Assembly: GCA_026874595.1 (NCBI GenBank)
Contig: CM049313.1
Coordinates: 47,192,159 to 47,256,158, forward strand
Reading direction: 5' to 3'
Source of the DNA: Sipunculus nudus
Lineage: Eukaryota > Annelida > Sipuncula > Golfingiida > Sipunculidae
DNA length: 64,000 nucleotides
Shown here: in pieces, positions 9,938 to 23,300 of the stretch
How positions within the stretch are numbered: position 1 is the stretch's first letter
Layout: each line of letters opens with the position of its first letter
Program-made: the position numbers and the translations under genes
Notes under the pieces: model-generated
What the model was told of the DNA's origin: nothing
What the model saw: only the letters and a program-made list of their open reading frames with translations
Databases searched by the model: none

Positions 9938-12900
9938 CAACGTTCATAAATTTAATATGGAAAAAAAGTTCATTTATTTTTTTGTATGTGAATTACATAA
10001 TAGAAGAAAAGATGTATTTCAGGAAATAAGATTTATTAACCATTTCTTTTTTTCATACTTGCCATGCTGAACTTAACTTGGGTGAAGCAGTTACAATATA
10101 GTGACTTCAAGATTAAGATTATAGGAAATATTAGAGACAGAAATAAAATATATCATCAGTTCATATTTAATTATTCTTTAAAGAGAGTTCAGCTAAAAAT
10201 AGCAGTTGTAAACTGGGCACAAGCAGTTTCGTTTATTTCCAATGATTTTTTTTATTTATAATGATTAAATTGTACCGAAAGAGCACTGCCAAACATGCGA
10301 CCATTTTTTAAAACATTCATTCTTAAAACTGTATCAGGGATCTTGACATTTTATTCTTTATTCATCTTAGCATGTGTAAACAGCTTTATTTGTACTGGTT
10401 CAAGTCTTATGAATCATCTAAGTAATATGCTTGCTAATTCTTCACTATGATATACATGGAAGGATGAAAATAAATGCTGAACATGTTATCAGTATTCAGT
10501 TTTTGTGTTACTTGCAAAATGCATTCATGGTCTGTATCTTGTCAACTTACTTTTTGAATTTCATTGAATTTGCATCCTCTAATGGGCCCTCCATCAGTAT
10601 AGTTCAACATCATTTGTGAAGGAAGCACAGTTAATCAATAATCTTCAATATAAAACTTTATTGCCAAAGAAGTGACAAAGTAAAGATGATATCCTTCCAG
10701 GATGAAAAATATTCTGTATTATTCATAAAGGAAAAGAGGATTATGGTTGATACTGCTGTCAGATGAAAACTTATCCAAGCTAAACTTACAATCATTAAAC
10801 CATATATTTACAATGAAATTGGATAATATTCAAATGGCTTATCATCCAGAAACCAATGTTCTGAAAACCTTGGATTTTAGTACATCCAGGCTATATCATG
10901 GGACAACCATTCTACTAAAGTTGATGAAATCAAATAAATTTAAGCAAGTTATTATCAGGAGGCCAATGTAAAATTAATTTGCTTGCAAAGAGTGTCAGAA
11001 CAATGGACAATTCAAACTGAGAAGTAACCTAATCCAAGCTAATACAAAGGAGAACCATTGTAACAAATCTGAATGATATTGGCAAATATTTTGCAAAGTT
11101 ATCATCCAGATACAAACAAGTGACAAAAGACATACACAAAGAAAAGCAAAATAAATAAAAATATAATTTATGTAAGTTTTTCAATACAAAATTTCATATA
11201 AAAAAGGAATATCACTTTGCTTCTGTCCCAGTCTAAAACTTAAATATTGATGAAAACATATGATTGAAGCATCTGTCTAGTGTATTTATTACATTTGTAG
11301 CAGAATTGGGTTTTATTATGACTTCAGAAAACTATTTTTCAAATTTAACAGACACTTTAATCCATCATGAAATGCATAAATATAACAAGACTTAAGAAAA
11401 ACCTGTCAGTAAAGGTGTATTCTTAAATAGTTTTATGCATAAAATTTTGTGCTGCTACAGACCAACAGCGGGACCATAAAATGCCCCTTCTATCATGTAC
11501 AATTTTATGTTTATTGACGTAGCTGCCGTAATTATTTGCATTAAAATTGCTGTTAGTGTAGCTGACATTACTTTGAGGTTGGTGTTTCCACTCCTGTGCT
11601 CCGATCAGTTTCAAATATTCAACTAGAATGCTCTTAGTAGAGTGCAAACACCTCCACCATGTGTAATAAAAGGAAATAGTAACAGAAAGAATTCAAAGAG
11701 TAGTACACATCTGTATCTTGATATCTGATACATTTTAATTGTGGATTAATCTTTTCCATGTTTTAAAAGTGCTTGATCTAATGAGAAATCAAGGGGTTCT
11801 TGACTTGGTCTGTTGGCCCAGTGGGAGTACAAGTATTGTTACTCAGTTCTTCAATGATTCACTTTCAAACCCCTGAACAGATGATAACAAGATTTTATAT
11901 AAGAATTTCAGGACATAAAAACTGTTTAACATAGTACCTATGGCTGGTCCATTACAAGCAATCCAACAAACTTGCATCACATTTGCCTTAATACAGGCAA
12001 ACATTTAATGACAGTGGACACCCAAGTATTGCAATTTGTGTCTGTCAAATCCATTTATAGCTATAAATAGGTAACCTCCCACCAGGCTTGCTTTGTTTAA
12101 AACAATGTCTGCTCTGGGTTTTTCTTCTGTAAATTATGAACGGTAACACCTTTGTTTATGGTGATAAAATTTAATTACTCAAATTATTTTTATATTTATT
12201 TAAATTATAGAAAAATCTGCTGAATCAAAATGGAACTGAATTCTTAGAGTTTGCTTCTGTTTGTGACAGAACTCTGTCAAAACTGACAAAAAGTGAAAAA
12301 TTTGAGGTACACTGCAAATCATATTTCATACTGCACATGCTTGCGATTTAACTGCTTCTTTTTAAACATATATTTTATTTAAATATGGTTTGAAACAAGC
12401 AAATACATCATAGAGTAATTACAGCATTAATGTGGAACATCTATCAGATTAACTTGTGGACTTAAAAGTTGATATAAAAGGGTAAAATGGATAGCAGGGT
12501 AACTCAGCCCAATAAATATGATTCCATGTAAGTTAACTGTCAATATACATGTGACAATTGCTTAGTAATACCACCAAAAAAATAAAAAGAAAAACTTCTA
12601 TACAAAATCGTCAAATACTATTGAATCAAACAGCAATATAATTCAAGAATATAATTAATTATGACAAGTTTTGACAGTTGTTTCATGCATGAACACCAGA
12701 GGGCACTTGTATACAAATGAGGTATTACTGTAAATTAATGATATCAATGCACCGTGTGAGTTGCATGTTCTGGCATGTACATCGTCTACTGAGCTTAACA
12801 CAAGTTAGAGGCAATATGTGACTGGCTGCTGGAAGTGTAAGATCAAGGTCAAGCTAATCAAATCTTGCAACTTTTTTTTCAAATTAACCTGAATGACTTT

Positions 12901-14186
12901 ATGCCCTTTCTGTAAAATAATATAATACATCATGTTTTAGCTTTTTGAACACAGACTGGTGGACATACATACTGGTACTTCAGATATATTAGGTGCTATA
13001 AATATGATATACTTTAAACACAACCTTAAATGGTGAAGATGTAATAAATGAACACAGGTTTGTAGAATCTCAGTGGTTATATTGTTAGTGTATGTTTGTT
13101 ATTAAGGTAAAAATAACATTTCCTGTACTGTTGTTAAGGTAAAAATAACATTTCTTGTTCTGTTATGAAATACAGACAACACACTTTCTGAGAACATGAT
13201 AATCATAGTAGGCAACCTGTATCCAAAACTGTTATTTACATTTTACATTCACGTGGTTAATGTATATTCACAAGTATTTCACACAAATGCCTGAAATTAT
13301 CCGTTTCTTTGATTTGGGCAAACCCAAGTCTACTGATGAGCAGCATACTAATGTTTGTGCACAATGGACTATTTAAATGTATAAGACACCATTTAATGCA
13401 CTTTGTTTTAGTTGCCAATGTTTAAAAGGTGATTAACAGCTTCTGACCAGGGAAGTAACAGGCAGATATTTTGTATACAAATCTGGCCTTAATCTTGTGA
13501 AACCAGGCATAGGCATTGGCAACAAATGACAACATCAGGAAGATATCTGATTACACCAATCTTCCTAGATTTGCTGTGAGGATTTTAACCCTATTTTATC
13601 AGATTTTGACAAGGTTATGACAGACATTCAGACTGTATAAAGTTTTCTCCTTTTCAGTGATTCATTTTTACTCCATTATATGTTCTTTCTATTCAGTAGA
13701 ATGGTTTTCATCTATTTTATCAGACTTTGGCAAGGTTTTGTCAGACCTACAGATTGTATCACATTTCCTCCTTTTCAATCATAGTTTCATTCTATTTTAT
13801 TTGTTGATAAAGTTCTGAATGACCTTGGGACCATGTATATCTTTTGTCATGAAAGAAATCACTTATATAATATTTGTCATCAATGTCACAACTTTCCCCA
13901 TTGTACATTTAAGATCATTTCATGCAAGTACTCGTAAAAGTATCGAATCCTTTTGTTGTTTATGTCAAATCTGTCTTTTCAAAAGGCAACAAAATATAGA
14001 ATTAAAATGATAATTTCAATTTTGGCATTATCAGTCAATTATAAGCCTTCATGATATATATCTTGTATCACTTCTTTCTGGTCTCATGAACCTAATCATG
14101 ATTTGTATCCATGATATCATAACCCTCAGTTAATAATGTAGATTCATTTGTGACACTCAAAGAAATTTTCCCAGCAAACATTGTGT
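9938..14186. other. Convergent intergenic region and BLM 3' UTR
   Basis: NARS1 (+) and BLM (-) end tail to tail, with stop codons 4.5 kb apart. The DNA is AT-rich with no conserved coding segment. A possible BLM poly(A) hexamer (AATAAA on the minus strand) lies at 13796-13801, about 390 bp past the BLM stop. Otherwise only short local duplications are seen. Confidence 0.55.
13585..13810. repeat. Two-copy direct repeat, about 120 bp apart
   Basis: The segment TTTTATCAGATTTTGACAAG near 13595 recurs diverged near 13717, both followed by a TGACAGAC/TGTCAGAC word and a TCTCCTTTTCA/TTCCTCCTTTTCA segment. A simple old tandem duplication. Confidence 0.6.
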
Positions 14187-14391
14187 TCATTTCTTGAAAA
14201 CTCGCATTGAATTACTTAAGAATGAGCGTCCTGTTTTTAGTTCTGAAACACTGAGTAAACCAGGTCCTCTGCTGGTGGAGGTACTGGCTGAACCTCGGCC
14301 TCGTGATGACCCACCACCTCGCCCTCGAGATGACCCTCTAGATGGCGCTGTTGATGTCTTAGATTTCTTGTACTGGTACTGCGAAAAGTTG
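14187..14391 (-). CDS. BLM: BLM terminal exon, RG-rich tail
   Basis: 67 codons and TGA. Begins NFSQYQYKKSKTSTAPSRG, then a low-complexity SRGRGGGSSRGRGS stretch and ends SNSMRVFKK. RG-rich and basic tails are common nucleic-acid-binding or nuclear-targeting ends in RecQ helicases; the exact role here is inferred. Acceptor ctttcag lies at 14392-14398; an alternative in-frame start a few codons on (gcag) is possible. Confidence 0.85.
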
Positions 14392-17300
14392 CTGAAAGAG
14401 AGCACATTAAAGGCTATATAATGAAATTTGCAAATGCTATATATTGAAATAAGCACTGCTGATAAGTGAAGGGAACAACATATCAGTCTCAACAGTGGTA
14501 CACCGTACAGAAAATTTTGTAATACCAAATGAAATATAACCACTACACAACTGGAGTCTGTGTCAATAAAGTGATTAAAGTCACATTTTGGACTTTAATT
14601 TATGACACAAATAATGACATCACAATTATAACCATGGTCTTTAGGTCTGACCCATTAAAAAACAACTTTGGTGAAACAGAAATCCCAAAATGCTCTGTTA
14701 GTGATCAATACACTAAAACTTACTTGTTAGCCAGTTTAACAAGTTGTTTATTGCAATGAATACAGGAATAACACTGACATAAGTTTTACTAGGCAACAAT
14801 ATTTGATTTTTATTACTGATTTCACAATGTCTCCCATGAATACCTAGAACAAGTGATCCCAGTATAACTTTCCCCGGAATAAAGCAAAACATACCTTGTT
14901 CCCCCTCGGCCACTTGAGCCCCTCTTTTTGGAGCCCCCTCTTCTTCTTCTGTTGAACTTTTTCTTTCCCTACAGACACATAAAGGTAAAAGTATTCATTT
15001 ACTCATATCTGATATGTAGTAGTCCCAGAGGGTGAAGGTAATACACATACATAGCTATATGTTCTACATATTTCTGTAAGAAGGAAATAAAAGCATTATT
15101 GGATCACTGGAGAGAAAAACAGTAGTTTTTAAAATGAAAAGAAGTATTTTAATAAGTTAACAATTAGGTTTTTTTTATAAAAATATTAAGGGAGCAGCAT
15201 TGCAGCAAACTTCCATTCGGAAGGGTTCAATGAGGTCTCAGTCTTCTTATCATTACTGCTGAAACTTGTTACGATGATAAGAGCAACAACCTGGATCCTT
15301 ACCTTGAAGCCTGACTTGTTGAGTCCAGCGCTGGGTTCATGGTTGAAGTAATGAGATTCGCTTTCACTCTCAGCCCCAAAGTCCTCCTCCCCCTCATCTA
15401 TATCCAGACCTAAAGTAGAAACGAAAAAATTATAATAAAAATTATATGTCCATGCCAAAAGTATGAAAAATATCGCACATTATTAACATTGTATCAAATG
15501 GCATATCAAGAATGGAACCCTCCAGATGAGTTGCAATTTCAGGTTGCACTTGGGGGGTGCAATTTTAGTCTTTTAGTGAATGTTTACCCAGAATTAGTTG
15601 ACCTAAATTTAAATTTGTAGCAGTTTTGATCAATAATGACTTACTGAATTCTAATGAACATAATATGCATGATTCCAGGATATTAATGTGAGGTATAGTG
15701 CAACCATTTTTTGGAGACTGGTAAAATTTTGATAACCTTGCATGAGAAATACTTACTTTCCCAAATGACTCCATTTCAAACTAAGCTAACAAATTCTATA
15801 CATCTGTAGTTTTCTGAAAAGGTGAAACATACATTATCATATTGTAGGAAGCTCAAGACAAGCAAAAGAGTTTAACATATGTTTTACATGCAATTTAAAT
15901 GACTTTTAAGGTTGTATGAGAATACACAGTTTCAACTCACTGGCAAGGATTGTAGCATAATTGCAGGTGACCTCTAAGAACTTGTTGATGTAGCGTTCCA
16001 GTTTGAACTCTGTGACCCCCTGGATGTCGATCATCTCCTCCCGAGTGAGTGGTAGTTTGATGGACATCTCCTTGAGCGTTTCATTATTGAAAACCGCAGT
16101 GTAAGATTTGAACCCATAATTCCGTGCTGCAAAAATACACAATTTGAATTAGGAACCATTTGAAATAAACAATTTTTCATATACTTTCCAGCTGTTTTCT
16201 ATTCACTTTAATAATCTATCACCACACAAGAATACCATACAATGAAAAGCCACACAGAATATATTTATATAGTAATTTTACAGTGGATTTTTTAAGTTTT
16301 TTTACACTGTAAAGTTTTGACATATTTAAATTTTAGCATATATATGTTTACATCCTAAAATGATATAACTAGAGATCTGTTTGTATTAACACTATCAATA
16401 GGCAACAGATGCAAAAAAATAAGTTCCTCATGATTACAAAAAAGCTTCCTACTGTTGGTACATCATATGCTGTTTATTTAATGAGTTAACCTCAAAGACT
16501 ATCCTTGTGTTTCTTTACTTTCAGTCTGAAATATCAAAGTGGACTTCCTGTTAAAAGGTTCCATCATAAAAACTGGATATGAGCTAGATCGTAAAGTCAC
16601 ATGCTATATCGATGAACTTAGTAGGTAATTTAAATTCATCATTATTTAACAGGCTTTTACTTTATCATATTATATAGTCTTTTCAAGAATATTTAAATCT
16701 CATATTTTTTAAGATGACTAGTACATGAACAGTTGAACCCCTAGTCTACTTACCAACATCTTTAGCAGTAGTAATGAGCTCATCATAACACTGGTCATAC
16801 ACTTGTTGTTGTGGGGAAGCTGGCTGTCGACCAATCTTCTCAACAGCTGCTGCACCTCTCCCACTGCTGCGTACTTGCAGCTCAACCTGCAGGAAATTCA
16901 TAAAATTACATTAATTACACCATGTACATTAATTACACCATGTACACCCTTTTCAGATTTGTGTTGCCCGAATAGCAAAAAATTTTAACTAATGTAGTCA
17001 TCTAAATATTTTATCGGTTCACCTATTCAACCTTTCTCTGGTAAAAAGAATAGTATCTCATGAAATCTGGAATAAGGCATTAAAAACTCTTTTTTTTTTT
17101 TATGAAATCCAATTTTATTCCTCCTGGAAGATCAGGGACTTTCATGGATAGCAAGGCTTACTAGGTCTGGGCAAATACTGTGGTTGCCTTTTTATTCACA
17201 AGGGTTTTAACTCCCATATTTGTGATGGTGAAATAATTGCGAATATGAAACCCTTGTTTGTAAGATGTCCTATCAACTAAGATGACTCTGGAAACAACCT

Positions 17301-20300
17301 AAATAGTAACCAAATCTGTGTATGATATAGAAATTGACCCATGCATCAAATTATTGTAAACTTATCCATTATTGTAAAACATGCCATACAGAGGCTTCAT
17401 TGTCTGTAATACAAGTCATAAGTTATTGACAGAACCATTAATTAAGTAGGGTATTGCAGGATTCTTTCTTACTATAAAGTCAATACAATTACTGCTGATT
17501 TTATAGTTTCTGGTGCAATCGCAAAATGTCAGCCTTGCAAAAATAAAGCCAACCACAGTATAGTAATTTGTAGAATAGTAGTCTCACCTTTAGATCTCCA
17601 TTAAGCAGTTGGACAGCACGCTTTCCTAGCTTGACATAACACACAGTGTGATCTTGAGCAGTGACATGCAGTTCCTCAGATAAGATACCAGATGTCACTA
17701 GTTGTCTGAACAACCTCTCGGTGTCTGTTCTGGAATACGATGCACCTTTACCATGGAGTGGTAAGCGGTCATGACCTGCCTGAGACACTTTGGCATTCTG
17801 TGACCCTGAGAAGAAAACATAGAACCCACTATTTAGTATATGGTAAAACCTGGCCAATAAGGCCAAAAAAAAAAAGGTTTTGTTCTCAGGCACTTTTTTT
17901 CAGAAATCAATGCGGGCGGGCGTTTTTTTTACTTTTAATGTATGTTTCAATAAAAATGTCAAATGATAAGGTAAAAGCATGATAATAACATATTTTTTTT
18001 TGCTAAACCTGTAAAAGCACTACATACCAAAGGAAATTTTATCAAAATTGTATTATTTTATCTTCTTGAAAGAAATGTCTGAGCGGCTGGAGCTCAAAAT
18101 TGGTGAGTTTCAATTGAAAATCAAAATAAAAATTTTTGATGCAGGGTTTAAAATTAATGCGGAGGTGCCTAAGAGCCATACCTTTTATTTTTTTGGCCTA
18201 ATGACCTTGAATGTATGGCCACCCAAAATATGTCACCATTTTTTTCCAGAAATGGAATTTCTGATTAAAAATAGATAAGAAATGTTTGAAATCTGACTGC
18301 TCAGAATTGAAAACTACCACTACAATTTTGACCACACACTGGAAAAAAACTAAAATATGTAGCCAATTTTGGCTGTTCAGTGAAAGTGAGAATGCTGAAG
18401 CAATACATTCTGTCTCACCACATCTTGTCCACCAGTTTCACGGATACTTTTTTTACTTTTAAATGCATTAACCAGAATATCAATATCATGGTGCTCATAC
18501 CGCACCCCCACTGCCGCAACACACATACACGCACAAAAAACCATCCAATTTAATATACTGAATTGCATGTAAAGAACTTTTCCTATCTCAGATGACCACA
18601 AATGCAGTTCAAAACTTTGTGTTATGGTTTTGAAGGCAGAACCAAGCGCTAACAGATAAAACAAAAAATTAACTTGAATATCAGCAGAAGCTGACAAAGC
18701 CCTCACCCTAAAGAACAGTGTTTTTAGGTGGTGACAGTAACAAGTATGAAAAATTTGTTCTCACACAGATGTATATCTGTACATGTCTCAGTTATATTTA
18801 AACTGGAGAAGTATGTAGTGCCTTTGCAAGTATGGTAAGACCAATCTCATGCAGGACTTAGAGATCATACCATGTTTCATAACAATCCACCAAGAGGTTC
18901 CTGATGGTGCCCCCATACTTGTGCAGCAGGTTCAGACCATCAGTCCCAATGATCATAGTAAGTTTTGTAAAAATCTACCCAATGGTTCCTGAGAAATAAG
19001 CTCCTAAGTTTTTTTTCTTTTCTAAGCTCTGTGACTTTGAAAAATAAGTCAAGGTCAACCATCTTCGAACTTGACCAAGATTTTCTTAATATGCATCAGC
19101 ACTGAATTAATGAAGTTCCTGTGTTGAATACCTCTGAAGATATCTCGCTCACAAGGCCAAAGTTGAAAAATCCGATAAAAATTCATTAAAAATTAGAAAT
19201 TGTAGGTGGCGCCTCCAAACATGTGCAGCAGGTAAAGACCATCAGTCTCAATGATCATAGTAAGTTTTGTGAAAATCCACCCAATGGTTCCAGAGAAATA
19301 AGCTTCTAACTGTTTTTCTATAATCAGCTCTAAAATGTAGAAAAGTACAACATGGTCACCCATCTTCTAAATTGACCGAGATTTTGTCAATATATATCTT
19401 CACCGAAGAAATAAAATTCCTACGGTGAATCCTTTTAGAGATTTCCACACAAGGTAAAAGTAAACGGACACCGGACTGACAGACCTACAGATGGACTGAC
19501 AGACGGACAGCTTGGGTGAAGACAATGGCCCATCAGCTTTAGGGCATGAGGGCTAAAAATCAGTCAAGAATTAGCAAAGCATTTTTTGTTATATTGTTGA
19601 ACATTTGTATGAATCTGCATATTTGATGAATTTCAACATGATTCAAAGAGTGCTCCTAGCCCTTTCTAAAAAAAAAACAAATCAAACTCAATAAAAAACA
19701 AGGCCTACAGGCCTAGTGCGAACCTGTGCATTAGGAAATACACCAGGTATAATGCTTCAATGCTGGACCATTACTTCTCATGTACATGAACAATGCAAGT
19801 ACTAAACATTTTGAATAAGAAACAATTACACAAACATCACTGCTGAAATTCTGGCATGGGTATACACAACACAAAAATTATTGTAGGTGGTACCACAACT
19901 CTTGTATAGGACAAAGCTATTCAATATGTATAAATATGCCCAATTTCAGTCTGATATATCAAATTCCTCTGTAGAAATAAGCATGCACATACACTGTGCA
20001 AAAGTCATTGTAGGTGGCGACACCTGTCTTGTGAACGAGAAAGCCATCCAAGACACATAGACTGTTCAAAATATCAGACCAATGCATCAAACTTACCTTG
20101 AGTCTGATGCATGGGGCTGACTAAGCTTAGGTGAGAAAGGCAGTTGCCCCGAGTGAACTGTGACAAATTTGCTAGCTGGCTCAGGCTACTGCACTAAGTG
20201 AACTCATGACCTGCACCTGGCTAGACTGAGTGAACTTTCGACCTGTACCTGGCTGCACTGAGTGAACTCTTGACCTGTTACATAATCTGACACAGTTGGT

Positions 20301-23300
20301 AGTCCACATGCAACCCTGAGGGGCATGACACCCATGAGGTGATCACATGGTGGCCATGAGGTGTTCACATGTCACCCATGAGGTGATCACATGCCTTGTG
20401 CTTGGCTGCACTGACTGAACTCTTGACCTATATCTGGCTGCACTGAATGAACTCTTGATCTGTTGCCAAATCTGAAACATTTAGCAGTTTCTCAACCTAT
20501 TTAAAGATACAAACACAATCTTGGTCTGTTGGTCAATCTGTTAACACATACTGAAAGACTTTGGCTAAAATGCTATTTTTTCAAGCTGACATATTCATAA
20601 ACTTATTATCAAAATATCTAAATAACAAAAGATGCAGTTCTTTCATTGTTAAAGGTCCAATAATTCTGCCAAAAATCATTCAAGTAAACTTGAACAAAGG
20701 CCACCAAAGAATAATTTTTGTGAAATATTACAGAAGTTATAATTGAAACAATAATTTTGTAGAAGAACAGTTTTGCAGTCCTCAGTTTGAAACAGACATA
20801 ATAATGGCCATAAGACAAACTTAAGCTTTTCTGATATGATTGAAAGAACCATGTCCTAGGATAATTCTTTTGAAAAATTGAACGATTCAACTTGACAGCT
20901 TCATAATAAACAATTAAAGCTGAAAGAGGCTAAAATTACGAGGTTTTTGCTGATAAAAAACAGGTCAATGTAGATGGCACCACAAAATCTGCAACTTCAA
21001 ATATGAGTCATGTGACCAACATTTGCACAATACTTGGTAATGCTAGCTTCTGTCATTTCTGAGATTACTGTCAGTATGGTCAATTGGCCAAATGACTGTT
21101 CAAATTTGTGTAACACCACTTAAATTCATCAAATGCAAACCATTTGTACAAACTTGAAAGGGCTTGCCTCTGGGATCATTTTTGTAAAATATTGAACAAT
21201 TTGGCTGGACCGTTTACAAGAAGAAGACTTTTAAAGGTTTTTCAGCTTTTTCCCTATAAAATCTAAGTAAATGCAGATAGCAAAAAATTAACTGAATCCC
21301 ACAACATTTGATATGTGACAGATTATTGCATTAAATCTAGGGATGGTAGCTCCTGCTATTCCTGAGAAATTATGGGTTAATGTACAGAAGACCAATGACC
21401 CCCGTACAAAAAAAGGTCAATGCAGGTGGCACCACCAATACCTGAATTTCATATATGACTCATGTGACCAAAACTGGCATAAAATTTGGTGATGATAGTT
21501 CCAGCCTTTTCTGAGCAAAAAATTAACTGAATCCCACAACATTTGATATGTGACAGATTATTGCATTAAATCTAGGGATGGTAGCTCCTGCTATTCCTGA
21601 GAAATTATGGGTTAATGTACAGATGACCAATGACCCCCGTACAAAAAAAGATCAATGCAGGTGGCACCACCAATACCTGAATTTCATATATGACTCATGT
21701 GACCAACACTGGCATAAAATTTGGTGATGATAGCTCCAGCCTTTTCTGAGATTGCCATTTTAGTATGCTTTTTTGGACAGTTAGCTAAGTTTACTTCCTG
21801 TAACTCGGCCAAAATTCACCAAACTTGAACCATTCGAACAAACTTGGTAGATATGGTATAAAAGATTATTTCTCTGAAATATTGAACAATTTGGCTTGAC
21901 TGTTTCGGAAGAGAAGATTTTTAAAGGTTTTTTAGCTTTTTCTCTATAAAATCTAAGAAAATGCAGAGTTTTTCAGATTGCTAATTTTTTGCATTAAATT
22001 TCATGATACTAGCAATAGTTGTTTTCAAAATAGTATGGGTTAACGAAGACGAAAGACGATGCCAAACCATCACATTAGCTCACAGGTTCGCTAAAAATTA
22101 CTAAAGATGCATATTGAATGCAAAATTATAATACAGATACATCTCACTGATGGCAAAATCTTGAATAAAGTTGAGTATGGATACCAATTATTTATAATCC
22201 ATGTACAGCCATCTTTATTCACCCACAGAGAGCTGTATACCTGTGATTGTAAACACAGCATTTATTTAGCATAAATCTACATTTTTTAAAAGCTTTTAAA
22301 AAACATTCTTGTCAATATTAACCATAGATAACCTGATAACTAAATGTCTAGAGGCATTATGTAATGGATGCTGATAAACTGGTGCCAGGCCAGATGTATC
22401 TGCTTCACACAGCTAACATATATGGTAAAATGACTCAATTCAATCTTTATAATTCAGCCAAAATTCATTCTTTGGAACCATAAAATACAATTATTATAAG
22501 AATTATTCAGGGGATCATTCCTGTAAAATATTAAACAAATTGGCCTCAGTGTCGTCAGTCAAAAAAAGTTTTGCAGGTTTATAACTCATATGGGAAAATA
22601 CAGCAAAATGGCTAAGTTAAGCTTCCCATAACTCAGCCAAAATTTACTTAACCAAAACCATTTGAACAAACTTGAATTATCAACATCTAATGATAATTTA
22701 TGTGTGAGATTTAAGAATTTGGCCCAGTGGTTTTTGAGAAGAAGTTCTTTGTAGCCACTGAGCTAAAATGGGCTGTTATGGCATATGACTAAATTCAGCT
22801 TCCTATATCTCAGCCAAAAGTCACTGAACTGAGACCATTTGAACAAACTTCAGAAAGCACTACCCTAGGATCATTTCTGTGCCATATTAAACAATTTGGC
22901 CATATGGTTTCAGAGAAGAAGTTTTTTGTAGCAGTCAGTATGATACGGGCACTGATGACCCCCGTACAAAAAAGGCCGATGCAGGTGGCGCCACCAATAC
23001 CTCAATTTCAGATATGACTCATGTGACCAACATTGGCATAAAATCTGGTGATGATAGCTCCAGCCATTTCTGAGATTGTAATTTTAGTATGCTTTTTTGG
23101 ACAGATGACTAAGTTCAACTTCCTGTAACTTGGCCAAAAATCACCGAACTTAAACCATTCGAACAAACTTGAGAGAGATTGTTCCAGGAATCATTTCTGT
23201 GAAATATTGGACAATTTGGCTGAACATTTTAGGAGAAGAAGATTTTTAAAGCTTTTTTAGCTTTTTCCCCCAAAAAATCTAAGAAAATGCAATTAGCCAA